In this document: in pieces, positions 33,612 to 46,737 of the stretch
Numbering within the stretch: position 1 is the first letter of the stretch
Layout: each line of letters opens with the position of its first letter
Assembly: GCA_918026815.1 (NCBI GenBank)
Contig: CAKJVC010000008.1
Location: 558,001-622,000 of the forward strand
DNA: 64,000 nucleotides
Reading direction: 5' to 3'
Source: Chalara sp. BL73
Taxonomy: Eukaryota; Ascomycota; Leotiomycetes; Helotiales
Notes under the pieces: generated by a model
The model's database searches: none
What the model was told of the DNA's origin: nothing
The model's input: only the letters and a program-made list of their open reading frames with translations
Made by a program: the position numbers and the translations under genes

Positions 33612-34783
33612 CTAAAATGCAAATGAAGTGCTTGTAAACCACGAAGGCTAGATTCTACAGACTCGAGCGGAAGCAGAGGTTGATTGTGGGCGATTTTCTC
33701 AGGAGCCATAATCTGATTAGCAAACTACTTAATATTTGCGAGTGATTTGGTGGTCAAAAAAGTATGGGCGATGACCAAACTACGACACCATTCAATTGGG
33801 TCAAATATCCTGAAATTAAAGGGAGGTACCCGCAATACACCTAGATAGTCATTGGCCTTGCCTTACATTCAAGCAACCTGCATTTCTTACTCCGGTTTTG
33901 AATACACAATCAAATCCTTCAACAATCTTAGGTTTGATAACGGAACACAAGCTGAACTCGAGTTGCCTGCATTAGATGTGGCAAGCCTAGGTATAAGGAG
34001 CTGCAAGCATATCGACTTCGCCTAGAAAAGCTCTGAAGTGGTTCCTATGTATATATGTGGCGACCTAGATAACTAAATAAAAATATCACCCCAATGTCGC
34101 GATGCATTACACTCATTCGGACATCATTGAAGAATATTCCATGATATTAACAATGTTGACTCTCAACTGGGGAGTGCTGCCCTTTGATGGAGTACACTCG
34201 ATAGTTGTAAGGCGGTGTCTGAAACGCTGGATGAACGAGCTGAGAGTATATCGAGAGTTCTTTGTTAGGGAAATTTCGCCAAGCGTCACCTGAAAAGTGG
34301 CTACAAGGTAGGAAGCAATCTATAAATTATCGGGATGAAGCGATCAGGCCACGAAAGAAGCCAACGGAGTTAAACATGATATCTTGGACCAGAAAGTTCT
34401 GGTGTAGGCAACTCAAAGGGGTTGAAATGCGCCAGTCTGTGATTGAGATGTCCGGCATTCCTTCAAAACCTCTCTAACAGAAAAGATATACCGGTCGATC
34501 ACTTTAGCGATTGCAGCGGCTCTTCCTTAGCTACCCTCAAATGTCAGACTTTCCTAAGAATTGTTTTCCGGACAGCTTTGGAGGACCTATCACGACTGGG
34601 ACGAGGTCATGATGTGCTGTAAGCATGAGAGTTGTTTCCTGTCAAGCCATTGTCAATTTGGGACTTGCATTGCATTTTCAATTGTATGGGAAGCTCACTC
34701 TTGGGGAATGGCCGGTAGCTAGATCGCCTTCATTAACTTGGCTTTTTCGCACATTACAAATTGCCTGAGATCGATCCCATCCA
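33612..34783. other. Gene-free region
   Basis: About 1.2 kb, moderately AT-rich. Short plus-strand open stretches at 34102-34477 have no family features. The last part is the 3' end of YJU2. Confidence 0.35.
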
Positions 34784-35620
34784 TCAATCAGAATCGTAAT
34801 CCACAACCAGCGACGGCTTCTTCTTGACTCCAAGCAGTGAGCCCGCATTCTTTTTTTTCTTGACGATTCGCTTGAAACTTGGAGGAGGCATCTCCATCGC
34901 CGCTTCTTTGCTAAGTGGAGCTGCATTACTTGTTTCGCTCATGCCCGCATCATGGTCGTCCTCAATGATTTCCTCCAGTGCTTCTTGATGCCTCATAAAA
35001 GCCAATCGTGCTGCCATTTCATCCTCATGATCTTGCTGCGCTTTCTCCTTATCTATACTCTCCCTTACAGTCGCTGTGGTGTCAGTACCGTTATTCTCCA
35101 TCCTCGCATTTCTCGCATTTCGTGTTCTGATCTCGTCAAGAGCATCCGCGACGGCCATCTCTCGTTTTGCATCCAGGGTCTTTGTTTCTAACTCCTCCAT
35201 CGCATTCTTCTCTTCTTCCTCTCTCTCGAGCCTGTCTAGTCGTTCTTCGTCAGTCTCCTGCTTGCCACCTCCATTCATCCGCCACGGCTCTGTATTCCGT
35301 TTTGCACCACGTTCGCACTCGTAATCCATGTTCTTAGGATCAGTCAAGAAGGTGATCTCGCCCGAACACCTGGTACATCTGATGTAGAATCGAAATATGG
35401 GGATCGAGTAGTACTTCTTCTCGGTGGTCTCCTTTCGCGCGTTGAACTTTCTTCCTTTGTAGATGTATTCTCCGCAGGCGGTACACTTCATGGGAAAAGG
35501 TGCCATCAAACGAACCGTTTGCACCTTGGGGCCGGCTTGCTTGGGAGCACGCGACCTGGTAATCTTGGAGGGGTCAAAATCGGGAGGGAAGTATTTCGTC
35601 AGAACCTTTCGTTCAGACAT
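34784..35620 (-). CDS. YJU2: Splicing factor YJU2 (CWC16 family)
   Basis: Single-exon minus-strand gene, 278 residues. YJU2/CCDC94 joins the spliceosome at the catalytic activation step and promotes the first transesterification. The N-terminus MSERKVLTKYFPPDFDPSKI is near-invariant. Zinc-binding cysteines are visible in MKCTACGEYIYKGRKFNARK and IRCTRCSGEITFLTDP. The phrase NMDYECERGAKRNTEPWR follows, then a charged coiled-coil (LDRLEREEEEKNAMEELETK) and a basic C-terminal tail (FKRIVKKKKNAGSLLGVKKK). It is divergent from ATP11, with starts 290 bases apart. Confidence 0.95.
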   Translation of the reverse strand: MSERKVLTKYFPPDFDPSKITRSRAPKQAGPKVQTVRLMAPFPMKCTACGEYIYKGRKFNARKETTEKKYYSIPIFRFYIRCTRCSGEITFLTDPKNMDYECERGAKRNTEPWRMNGGGKQETDEERLDRLEREEEEKNAMEELETKTLDAKREMAVADALDEIRTRNARNARMENNGTDTTATVRESIDKEKAQQDHEDEMAARLAFMRHQEALEEIIEDDHDAGMSETSNAAPLSKEAAMEMPPPSFKRIVKKKKNAGSLLGVKKKPSLVVDYDSD

Positions 35621-35909
35621 GGTAGGCTAACGGAGTGAAGCAAGCTTGATATACGAGATAGTAGATGCAGCGAGCAAGTATGACAGCTCGTAGGTAGTGC
35701 AGATATAGTTTCAGAAAATGTATGTTGGGTTGGGATGGAATCGGCCATATGGAGATTCCGTCCTTCTGAGCCAAGCCCTTCCGGTGGAACTTTTATCCGT
35801 GTGACATCAGCCTCTTCGACATTTCTCAGCCTCGTGTTCATTGTATATCAGAAGCTTGCGATCGCAATAGTGTGTTCTTATAGGGGTAGCTTGCACCTGG
35901 ATCGACATT
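35621..35909. promoter_or_regulatory. Shared divergent promoter, YJU2 / ATP11
   Basis: The 289 bases between the two start codons serve both genes. No named site was recognised by eye. Confidence 0.45.
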
Positions 35910-36906
35910 ATGGCGACGCTTCGTGTGCCATCTTTGCGTAATGTTGTATCTGGCGCGGCTCCTTTCCTGCGAGCTTCCCAGCGAAGATGGGCACAAGTCC
36001 ACGATATACGTTTTCTGGCCACTCAACAACCAGACAGAATTCTGGAGAAATATAAGGAAAAGCTCTCCAGGAAAGCAAAAGAGTATGCCAATTTTTTGAT
36101 GCATCTTAACTCCTACATTGATTCCACGCTGACTCGAATGAATTAGGAAGGGCCTACAAGATATCAACGAACTAAAAGAAGCATATAAAGAGAAAGTTGA
36201 GTTACTCAAAAAGAAAGCCACAGTTCCTATTTCAACAGCGGATACGAGCCAGTCAGCATCCTCGACAGATGCTGCATCCCCTTTTCCACCTCCGCCTCCT
36301 CCACCACAAATATCCCCCGAAAAAAAAGTTCCTTCTACTACCTCTGGAGTTAAGACCTTATCTTCTTACCTTGATCTGGAGAAGACTCGTGCCCTTCCCC
36401 AAAAAGAACTGGAAGCAATATGGCGTTTGCGACATGTCAACGATGACCAATCTCTATGCGCAACTATTCCTCTTCCCGTATATCGAAGCATAGAGGAAAC
36501 GGCAAAGAAGTATCCGCAATTCATTCTTCCTCTTCCCAAGCCGGGCGATCAACCAGATGAAATACACTTTCTGCAATGGACATTTCCGGCCGAAAACACT
36601 GTTGCTGTACTTTTTACCCATTTGGCAGAGTTCAAGCTTCGGGGCGAATACAGTCAACCACATACAACCATTACTCATCACTTAGAGCTGGCGGAGGAAA
36701 AGGGATTGGTATTGCTACAAGGCCAGGTTATCAAGGGAAGAGGAGTCAGCATTGATGAGGCTAAGTGGTTGGTCATGTGCTTGCAAAAATTTTATGGAAT
36801 GAATAGTGAAAACACTAAGCGAAAGCTGCTGCTTGAGATGTTTGGCAAGGGAGACGCAAACTTCAAAGTTGAAGATCTGGTCGAGGAAGCTGAGAAGATT
36901 GTATGA
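35910..36906 (+). CDS. ATP11: Mitochondrial F1-ATPase assembly factor ATP11
   Basis: Exons 35910-36082 and 36147-36906 give 310 residues. ATP11 binds free F1 beta subunits in the mitochondrial matrix and prevents aggregation. The first 33 residues are a basic, amphipathic presequence (MATLRVPSLRNVVSG, FLRASQRRWAQ). Then come RILEKYKEKLSRKAKEK, a proline-rich linker, and the conserved domain: LSSYLDLEKTRALPQKELEA, IWRLRHV, FILPLPKPGDQPDEIHFLQW, VLFTHLAEFKLRGEYSQPHT. The 64-nt intron (GTATGC..TTAG) joins KAKE to KGLQDINELKEAY, splitting one codon. Length agrees with fungal ATP11. Confidence 0.92.
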
Positions 36907-38486
36907 TTGGCAGATAATTTTGTAGATTTCGAAAAGCCTACATTCTGTAAACTACTAATTAGAAGAACGTACCTCACTTGCAATAGTTCTGCGTTGATGT
37001 TTCTTGTATCATATTTGAGATTGTTAGGTCACAAAGTCATCGAGATAACGACACAAGAAAAGTTTGAAATTCAAACGAGCTTATGGTGGCGCCAATGTTT
37101 CGTATGGTAATCTGAGGGGAAATTGGCTGCACTTTCAGAAAGAATAATACATGATACTGCACGAGTGACTGGAGCACTAGTCAATCAAGATGAGAGATCA
37201 AAGGCATGGTATCGCAGCTATTAATAAGTACCATCACAAAACTACATTGCATCTTCTTGCTGGCCCTCGAAGAGGAAAGGGTATGTATGTGCATCCCATT
37301 GTTGGATGGCAGAGTTGATGTTGATTATGACTGTGCTTCTAAGTGAGGCAATTGAAGAAATTCGAACCCTGTTCATGTCCAAGCGTATCAGTTTTATCCA
37401 AACAGATAGAATTCCCCAGGCTGCAATCCTGAGTGGTTTGTGAAGCAAGCACCCTGTACATCTAGCTGATACTCCACAAAGGCCGAAGTTGAGAAGCTTA
37501 ATAAATTTACAATGACATGCTCGACCGTCAGGTTTAGGGTTTTCCTCAATATATAGATGCTGCAGTACTATTGCACTTATTCACCCCGCGATAATTCACC
37601 ACCATAATAAGTATTCTGTTTCATATCTTCTCCCTTAAGAGCAATGCCTTATATTCTTTTCGACCCTCCACCAAGAGGTGGATGGGACGCTCGAAAATTC
37701 ATAACTAGTGGACAGAGTCAAGAGATAGGTGATTACGAGATCTCAAGTTGAGCTTCAGCCAATACCCCCGCCTCAATCTCCCAGCCTGATAGACCAGAAA
37801 CTCTCTGTCTGCAGCATCAGATCACACTTGGTCAGATGCCAGGCATTTCATTCCACCTCCTTTGATGAGCCACAGTCTGATTTTACGGATTCAACTCAGC
37901 TCAGCAACACTGATGAATATACCAATCACATTGAAAAGCCCAGTGAGAATGTCAACAACCCTCAAACCTGGGGACGACGCAATGTTTGCCATGGATCTGT
38001 ACCAGTAACAGACCTTTCGTTGAATGGGTGTGATTATATAAGCACCGGATTTCTCAGCCTCATCAGTCGGCCGCATTGGTCGGCCGCCTGATGCGTTCAC
38101 AGTGAAAAGCCCCTCCAAGGCTACAGCAGCAGCACTATACTGTAGAATAAGCTCCTTCTTGCTAACTTTTACCACAGTACACACCACTGTACTGTACTCC
38201 ATGCTGCTATCTTATCGCCGATCCACGCAATAGCTTCTCCACCAGACTTATGAGGGGCATCCCATCCCTGTTAAGATTAATCTAAACTTTTGAACTTTTT
38301 GTATAGTACCACATAAACTGTTAACCTATCGTGACTCCTTGTTCCAAGGCTACCATCTCGTTGCCTTCTTGTGCCTTGGTTGCGCAAACAGCCTCCTTCG
38401 AGCAGAGCGCAGCGCATTCCAGACGGCATAAATAGGACCGTCTTGTATTGCCAATGCTTCCAGATTGTTTTGTCCCACAACTTACC
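36907..38486. other. Gene-free region with one candidate short exon
   Basis: About 1.6 kb. An ATG at 37644 starts MPYILFDPPPRGGWDARK and runs about 35 codons to a stop. A GTGATT donor near 37732 could lead to a Ser-rich open stretch to 38091, but no acceptor is convincing. This may be a small or decayed gene. Nothing else seen. Confidence 0.3.
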
Positions 38487-40075
38487 ATGGCATTCAACGA
38501 CTCTTCCCATTATCCGGAGGGGGTGATATCCTTCCTCGATACGGATCTCTACAAATTGACGATGCAGTGTGCCGTGCTCAAATACTTTCCACAAGTCCAG
38601 GTCACATACGCTTTCACGAACAGAACACCAGAGAAGAAACTATCGCGCAAGGCATTCCGATGGTTAGAAGCTCAAATCAACAGTGAGACGGTCTATCAGC
38701 CTCGTCTAAAGTCCAATAGCTAACGCCAGACAGAACTCGGAAACATTGCGCTATCCAGCGACGAGCTCAAATTTCTTCAACAATCCTGCAAATACCTGAA
38801 TCAGGAGTATCTCGATTTCCTCAAAGAATTCCGACTGAATCCCCGAGATCAGATCGTTGCATCCTTCACACCAGACAATGACACTAATAGCGAGAATGAT
38901 GTTGGTGAAATAGATATCAAGGTTAAGGGTCTCTGGGTTGACACCATTCTGTATGAGATTCCTCTCTTAGCCTTGACAAGTGAAGCGTACTTTAAGTTTA
39001 TGGACACCGACTGGAATTATGATGGGCAGCAAGAAAAAGCGTACGGAAAGGGGAAGAGATTACTAGAAGCTGGCTGTATTCTGTCTGAATTTGGTACACG
39101 GCGGCGAAGGGATTACCATACTCAAGCGTTGGTCTTCCGTGGCCTGGTTGAGGCCAAGAAGGATGGTGAAAGGGCCAAGCTTCCTGGAATACTCACAGGT
39201 ACGAGCAATGTTCACCTGGCCATGCGTTTCAATATTCCGCCTGTGGGGACAGTTGCCCATGAATGGTTTATGGGTGTCGCAGCCATTGATGGGGATTATG
39301 AGACTGCCACTCATAAAGCGCTCAGTTATTGGGTTGGGTGCTTTGGTGAGGGAGTTCTAGGAATCGCGCTCACCGACACTTTTGGCACTCCAGCATTTTT
39401 GAGAGCTTTCCGCGAGGCTATCCCAGATCACAAGACCATAAGGTCTGGTGCAGCCGGATCTGGTAATGAAATTGATGAGGCAAACAAAACAGCAAAGTCT
39501 TTTGCGGAGGTATTCGCTGGCGTTCGGCAGGACTCTGGCGATCCAGCTGAGTTTGTGCGCATCATGCGCGAATTCTATGATACTAATGGGATTAAGGATA
39601 AGAAAACCATTGTATTCTCAGACTCTCTGAACATCGAGCTGTGCCTTGAGTACAAGACGATTGCAGAGGAGAAGGGTTTCCAGCCAACCTTTGGTGTTGG
39701 GACATTCTTGACCAATGATTTCACACATGCCACCACAGGCACAAAATCTATTCCAATGAACATTGTCATCAAGCTAAGTTCGGCGAATGGCAATCCTGCT
39801 GTGAAGATAAGTGACAACATTGGGAAGAATACAGGTGACAAGGATACGGTTGAGAAGGTTAAGAAGCAGCTAGGGTACGAGGAAAAAGGATGGTCTTTAG
39901 GTACGTGGACGCAGTTTTCACTATCCTTTAAATGCCAATGGTAGAGTACTAGCATCTAGCATGACCAACCAAGATATCGCGATCATTCCCACAAGGTGTA
40001 CTGATATATCTACATATAGGGGACGAAAAAACGAGATGGGGATCAGAAAATGAGCCTCCCAAGTGATTACGCATA
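38487..40075 (+). CDS. NPT1: Nicotinate phosphoribosyltransferase
   Basis: Salvages nicotinic acid into NAD by joining it to PRPP. Exons 38487-38682, 38734-39900 and 40020-40075 give 472 residues. Family phrases: GVISFLDTDLYKLTMQCAVL near the N-terminus (tyrosine near residue 20), YEIPLLALTSEAYF, EFGTRRRRDYHTQALV, GTSNVHLAMRFNIPPVGTVA, GVRQDSGDPAEF, VFSDSLNIE and FGVGTFLTNDF. The start MAFNDSSHYPEGV was chosen over an ATG 33 bases upstream by family length. The last exon (donor GTACGT) begins GDEK but then leaves the expected sequence: the family's TRWG follows in another frame, one base away, after a run of five A. The model given stops at 40075; with one extra A it would stop at 40065. Otherwise strongly supported. 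Confidence 0.92.
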
Positions 40076-41746
40076 ATCCATTTCGTTAGGAAATACCCCT
40101 GAGTGGGTTGGATATTTGCATTTATAGCGGCGTTTTGTGTAGATTTCCAGGAGCTACAAGAGCTAAAAGGTATTCCACCTCTAATTTTAGACGACCTTAC
40201 GCTCAGCAGAAAGTCCATCCTTAGCAATGTGGCACAATCATAGTGCCGATATCTATCTTGAATCCAGCCTGCTACACTTATGCTTGTTCGATTTCTTGGT
40301 TTTCCTCAAATCTTGTCATTTTAGTCGATTCCGTTTAGATTGACGCAGAGGCTGAAGCTTGATTACTGCTAGAATGTCTGCCAACGACCGAGTGGAGCGA
40401 GTGCCCAGCGCTGTCATACGCAATGCATAAGCTCATCTGCCATACTTTCTTCGGTTGCCAGGAAAGCTTCCAGGCGTTTCCGAGAACTGGGTACACAAAC
40501 AGCAATTTCCAGGCTTGATTAAACGAAAATCCTTTAGCTTGAAATGGCTGAGAGCTCTAGAGCCTGGCTTTCATATTGGCTGTACATAAATTGGAGATAA
40601 CGAAGAAAGTTTATTCTAATTTTCGGTATATGTTGTACTCGATCATTAGGAACAGAGTATCAATTCTACTCTCTGTAGTTCCTTGTGAATACTTTGCAGC
40701 ATGTTTTTTTAGTTTAACACAACACAAAAGTCACCCTTTTCAACGAAATACTCTTCATTGCATATGCCGCCCTCTCGAAGTAATGTACTCTCTTGCTCTA
40801 GGATACTTCCAATGGGAAAAGATACTAAGCTAAGTAGAGGAAAGTATAAATCAGCACCAGCGGCCCTAGCAGTTTCTAGAAATGCTTAGATTCCATACTA
40901 CCTCACTTTCTGGCTTTTTTAAATTGTAAATATTCTCAACATTTCCTACAACTTCGGGCAGCCTCAGCAATCCAAGCCTGTGATGTCCGGGTAATCGGCA
41001 TCCTGTTGTCTTGTGGTGGATGAATGATATTGCTTGTGCTCTTGGCGCCACCAATTCATGTTCTGCATTTGCATACTGCTTGCTTGGCATTTTCCTCTGT
41101 TCGTAATATTCCGCTCCTTGTTCTGCGTGCCTGATGTCATCGTGTCCGCTGTTATCTTCGCCTGGTTGAAAAAGTGGTGTCAAACTCAACTGTTTAGTAG
41201 GGTCCCAAGCACGCGCCAAGCTCTTGGGTCATCAGGAAAGGTTTGGCTGTGGCATCGCCGATTACGTCACCTGACTCATTTTTTGGACCCCATCACGTCA
41301 CTTTTAGGCCAGTTGAGTCTCCGCCACTCCAAAAGCAGCTTAGTCTCGCCCAGACTTCCGCTCGCGGCCAAGCCTCCGCCCAGGTTTCCGCGAATTCGCA
41401 AGACAACGGCCAAGAGTTCGTTGTAACTTATATCATTCAAGCACTCCACATTACTGGCGCATATACATCACCCAGTTTTGCCAATGCCTTGGTCTCTCTT
41501 GGTTCGGAGTTTGTTATCGCCCCAACCTCGACCCCGACTCGAGTTGCTAAACTCTGATTCTATAAGTAATAGAACAGTTCCGCCCATCCCCTTTCTTTCG
41601 AGAGTTTACCAACCATATTCTGGTAATACTGCAAATTCCCTACTATTCCCTCGAATAGGAATAGAACCGCTAAATGTACTTTACATCTACACACGATATC
41701 ACATAAGTGCCCTCTCAAAATTGCGGAAGTCACATCTCAAACAAAA
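40076..41746. other. Long upstream region of the sodium ATPase gene
   Basis: About 1.67 kb with no gene I can support. Salt- and pH-regulated ENA genes often have long promoters, and this may be one. Open stretches at 41034-41557 lack family features. No PacC site (GCCARG) cluster was established by eye. Confidence 0.35.
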
Positions 41747-44700
41747 ATGGCACCCAAATCGACAAAGGGGACCACTGGTCCAAGAACCGATCGGCATCCC
41801 TTTCTGATGACATTCGAAGATGTAGTCAAGCAGATGAAAACAAATGTCGATAGTGGGTTGAGTGATACTCAAGTCAAGGAGATTCAAAAAGACCACCCAC
41901 CAAATGAGCTGGAAGGCGGGGGCGGAGTTTCCTGGTACAGAATTCTAGGTAAACAGGTTGCAAATGCAATGATCTTGGTAAGCCTTTCTGGATATGGGTT
42001 GTTGCAATAATATCTAAAGTTCACAGGTTCTTATATTTGCCATGGCTTTAAGTTTTGGGGTATCAGATTACGTCGAAGGCGGAGTTCTTGTTGCGGTAAT
42101 CGTACTCAATGTTAGCATTGGGTTCTATCAGGAACTCAAAGCAGAGAAGAAGATGGACTCTCTGCGAAATTTATCCTCTCCTAGCGCACGTGTACTCCGT
42201 AACGGCAAAGAAGACGTCATTCCTAGGTATGTAATTGATTGCAATTTTTTGCAGTTCAGTGTTTGCTAATATCCATTAGTGCTGAAGTCGTTCCTGGTGA
42301 TATTTGTATCTTGAAAACAGGTGATACTGTACCTGCAGATATGCGCTTGTTTGAGACAATGAATCTCAACTGCGACGAGAAATCATTGACAGGCGAAGCA
42401 GAACCCGTTGAGAAGGTCATCGAGAACAATATTGAGATTCCCGATCAGGAAGGCAAACTTGCCGAGTCAGAAGACCAGGTTATGCCTGCCGACAGAATTA
42501 ATCTCGCATATGCTACAACAACAGTCACAAAAGGGCGCGGGAAAGGAATAGTGATCTTCACAGGCATGGAAACGGAAGTCGGGAAGATTGCTGCAGCGTC
42601 TGCCGGCAAGAAGAGAAAGCCCGGTCGATCGATGAGCCTCAAGTACGGAAAGTTACAGCCAGTCAAAGGTGCCTACAAACGAACATGGGATGGAGTTGGA
42701 AAGTTCTTAGGTCTCACCGAGGGTACCCCGCTTCAGCGTAAGCTTTCGAAGCTTGCATATGTCCTGTTCGGCTGTGCAATACTATTGGCAATCATTGTAT
42801 TTTCAGTAAACAAGTTCAATGTCACTGGCGAGGTTGCTGTCTATGCCATATCTACTGGGATCGCGATTATCCCAGAATCGCTTATTGCGTAGGTTTCCAA
42901 ATGCCAAGTTTTGAACATCTACTAAATTGCTTAGTGTACTTACCATCACAATGGTCGTTGGTATGACAGTCATGAGAAAGGCCAATGTCGTCATTCGAGA
43001 TCTTTCGGCATTGGAAGCGCTCGGAGGTGTCACCAATATTTGCTCTGACAAGACTGGCACACTCACCCAGGGTGCCATGATCGTCAAGAAGGCCTGGATC
43101 CATGGTGTTGGTGTTTTGACAGTTCTCCACACACAAGACCCCAATGATCCTACTCAAGGAGCCGTCACGCAAGGCCCAGAATCTCAACATATCCCTGCTT
43201 CTGATAACGAGGAGTCTACGCCTGACTATGACGCACAACGAAGCACAGCAGCCCTGAAATTTGATGTCCCAGCAGAGAAGATTGCCAAGGATCAAAACAA
43301 ACACAACACGGAAGAGAAAGAAGAAGATGTGGTGATGACACCTGATCTAGAAGCGCTGCTTCAATCAACTGCTTTATGCAACTTGGCTTCCGTCAGGAAA
43401 GAGACGGAAGGAGAAGATGCCGGGAAGTGGAAAACTACCGGAGAGCCCACAGAAATCGCCCTTCAAGTATTCGCCCATCGCTTTGACTTTGGCAAGCGGA
43501 CCCTGGAATCAGCAGGCTGGAAGCAACTTGCTGAATTTCCTTTTGATAGCACAATCAAGCGTATGTCTGTCGTCTATAGCTCCCCAGGGAGTGAGAATCA
43601 CCAAGTCTTCACCAAGGGAGCTGTTGAACGCATTATAGACCTCTGTAGCTCCATAGGGACGGGTTCCAACAACGAGCCTCTCAATGATGAAGTACGGGAG
43701 AAGGTCCTCACCCAAATGGATGCGCTCGCCAGCCAAGGACAACGAGTCCTCGCCATCGCTGGGAAACCATGGCAAGGACAATTTACTCAGGATAAGACGG
43801 CTGGCAATGACGAGCGCCTTCGAAGTGAGGTTGAAAAAGATCTTACCCTCATTGGTCTTGTGGGCATATACGATCCTCCTCGTGATGAAACCAAGGATGC
43901 TGTCAGAGAATGCTCGGAAGCTGGGATTAAGGTCCACATGTTAACCGGAGATCACCCCGCCACCGCCACGGCTATTGCGAAAGAAATCGGGATCATTCCT
44001 AAGAATCTCAGTATTCTTGCTCCGGATGTCGCTCAAGCCATCGTCAAGAAGGCAACCGACTTTGATAGCATGGATGACGCAGAGATCGATAAAATGCCTG
44101 AGCTACCCCTAGTCATCGCTCGTTGTGCTCCACATACGAAGACGAGGATGATTGAAGCACTCCGGCGTCGCGGTCTTTACATGGCAATGACTGGAGATGG
44201 AGTTAATGATGCACCCTCTCTTGCATCAGCTGATGTTGGCATTGCTATGGGTATGGCTGGTTCGGACGTAGCCAAGAGTGCGGCTAAGATCGTCCTGACT
44301 GATGACAAGTTCAATTCTATTGTCTCCGCCATCCGTGAGGGCAGGCGTATGTTTGATAACATTCAAAAGTTCGTTCTCCATCTCTTGACTTCTAACGTCG
44401 GAGAAGTTATCCTCCTCATTGCTGGGCTTGGCTTCCAAGACGTGGCTGGCTTCTCCGTGTTTCCTCTCAGCCCTCTGCAGATCTTGTGGATCAACATGAT
44501 CACCTCCTCTTTCCCAGCTTTCGGTCTTGGAAAGGAAAAGGCGGCTTCCGATGTTATGCGTCGCCCACCTCATGACAACAAACGTGGCGTTTTCACCGTA
44601 CAAATCCTCGTTGATATGATGGTATATGGATTTCTGATGGGCACTTGTACCCTCCTCACATTTGTTATCGTCATTTACGGCGCAAACAGTGGCGAGCTTG

Positions 44701-45326
44701 GCCATGACTGCAACAAGACGTTTAGTGAATCTTGTCGCCCAGTCTTCCGTGCTCGTGCCGCAGTATTCGCAGAGCTGACCTGGCTGATTCTCATTTCAGC
44801 GTGGGAGTTCAAATCTATTCGCCGGAGCATGTTCCGTTTAGATCCCTATTCTGTGTCACGCTTCCCCTTCTTTAAGGATGTCTATGAGAACAGATTCCTG
44901 TTCTGGGCAGTTATCATTGGCGCACTGTCTGTGTTCCCTGCCGTGTACATCCCAGGTCTGAACACCAAGGTATTCAAGCACATCGATATTACCTGGGAAT
45001 GGGCGCTGTCATTCGGGGCGATTTTTATATTTGTGATTGGTATTGAGGGGTGGAAAGCGCTGAAGAGGGCATACCATTTGTTTGAGCAGGGTGATGAGGA
45101 CAGAGATGAAGAAGAGCAGAAGGCAAGAAGAAAGAAGTTGAGTTTGAGACAGGGGTTCTTCACGACGGCAAGGAGCAGGGACAAGAGCTTTGGGCTTTCA
45201 AGCAGGAGGGGAACTGGCGTGAGCGACGGAGGAGAGAGTGGTGTAAGTGTTAAGGACAAGCTTAGCGAGAAGCTGAGCATAAGAAGTTCTGCGCCCGTGC
45301 AACAGCATCAGCGGGAGGAGGTATAA
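41747..45326 (+). CDS. ENA1: P-type ATPase, sodium/potassium exporting (ENA, type IID)
   Basis: Pumps Na+ or K+ out across the plasma membrane at the cost of ATP. Exons 41747-41977, 42027-42226,42280-42888 and 42935-45326 give 1143 residues. Motifs in order: N-terminal domain with HPPNELEGGGGVSWYRIL; first membrane pair MILVLIFAMALSFGVSDYVE; actuator LTGEAEPVEK; membrane segment 4 with IAIIPESLIAVLTITMVVGM; phosphorylation site CSDKTGTLTQGAM; nucleotide domain FTKGAVERIIDL; hinge MTGDGVNDAPSLASADVGIA; then the C-terminal membrane helices. The loop after the phosphorylation site is long and acidic, as in fungal ENA. Three short introns (49, 53 and 46 nt) all lie in the first third and each keeps the family sequence. 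The C-terminus is Ser/Arg/Lys-rich and probably cytosolic. Confidence 0.95.
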
Positions 45327-46737
45327 TATTTGGACGCACTATGTCCTACAAGATTCGCTACATTGTTATAATACCATTGGAGTTTACGAGGATATCTGGC
45401 AATCATGGGTGTAGCATAGACTTAGGATAATAAAAAGGGGTTGAGATTCTGGCTCTGTATTCTTGTATTTGGAAGAAGATGAAATGTATTGCTCCTAGAA
45501 CAGAGCAAACGCGCAATCCAATTTATCGTGGTAGGGTTCTTGATTGCATTTGTGGTGGTTTTGGCATCGGAGCTACTATTATATCTTACTAGGATGACCA
45601 CAAGTCCCCGTCTAACTCCCTCCAGGCGCCTCACTGAACCCATTTCGATTCTCTATAGGGTGGGACTCTCCGTTTAACGCCCGACATCTTATAAGGCTAC
45701 CATAGCGACCCTGGATCGACCAAGTGGTTGGGCTGTCCAAGCCGGCCCCCAGATTACGACTACCTTTGCAAGCTATTAGCTCGAACAGGCTTTTGTTAGG
45801 CGCAGGAAAGGAGCGAGGGAACCACCAGGGTTACACTTAATAACAGTTAAAGCTAAACGAGCAACGCTTGTTAACATATTGAAAAAAGAACGATGGCTTT
45901 AAGCGTAAGTCTCCAAAAAAAAAAAAAAAAAAACTCTACAAGAAGTTTCCTGCAATTCGTACACAATGGAAGCAAATTTCTGTACAAAAGCGGAAAGGGC
46001 GTTTCTCAGTAAGTGGGAAAGCAGCAGCTCGTGCCTTGCCCGTCAATTCCATTTGTGTGAAGTGCAATGTATGTCCCCGTGGTCACGTCACTGTTCTCGC
46101 AATTGCGTACGACTTCAACGCCGTCGGGGGATGCTTTCAGAGCTGCAGGGAGAGTGGCCAGAGTGGCTACAGTAGGCTTTGAGCGATCAAGTACTGGTCA
46201 CTTACAGCCCTCAAAGCGTATATTATTCGTTGAGGAGAACATGTGCATGTGAAAGAAAGATTGTGATGCTGAACCATGATCTCGCAGATATGAATGATGC
46301 GAAGTGAGAGTTTATATACCTCTTTAACATTTCATTCATATCATAGCTACTGCTTCGGCCAGCGCCGCTGATACTATCTTGTCCTTGAGGATGCAGCCTT
46401 GAAAATGCCATTAAGTTAAACCCCTTCTGGGAAGAATCTAGCGATAAGGTGTCCACTACCGCCTTTCTAAAATCAGTCATCCGCTCGCCTAAGAATCTGT
46501 GTTGAGCCTGTTTACCTAAGATGTAGCCTAATATAGCCTTTGCAGGCCGTACTAAATGTACGGCGTGCAACTGAGGGGATGCTCAAGAGGCGGAAAACAA
46601 TTGACGAATCGAGCAAAAGCTCGAGCACAAATATCGCAGGTAATGAAGTCTTTTGTAAGTCATTAGACGGTACTAAACTAGGGTTGTCTAGTACATTCGG
46701 TAAGCATGTTTTGTGGACGACATGTAAAAGCTCGGTT
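45327..46737. other. Gene-free region with unassigned open stretches
   Basis: About 1.4 kb. A 19-base A run lies at 45915-45933. A minus stretch at 46223-46570 and a plus stretch at 46540-46758 (Ser/Thr-rich, ending at GGTAAGC) look mildly protein-like but have no family features and overlap on opposite strands. They may be pieces of decayed genes. Confidence 0.3.

Noticed and set aside
43509..44705. Long minus-strand open stretches
   Set aside because: Opposite the ENA ATPase exon, where all conserved motifs are on the plus strand.
45915..45933. A19 run considered as the tail of a retroposed gene
   Set aside because: No target duplication and no coding relic was found beside it.
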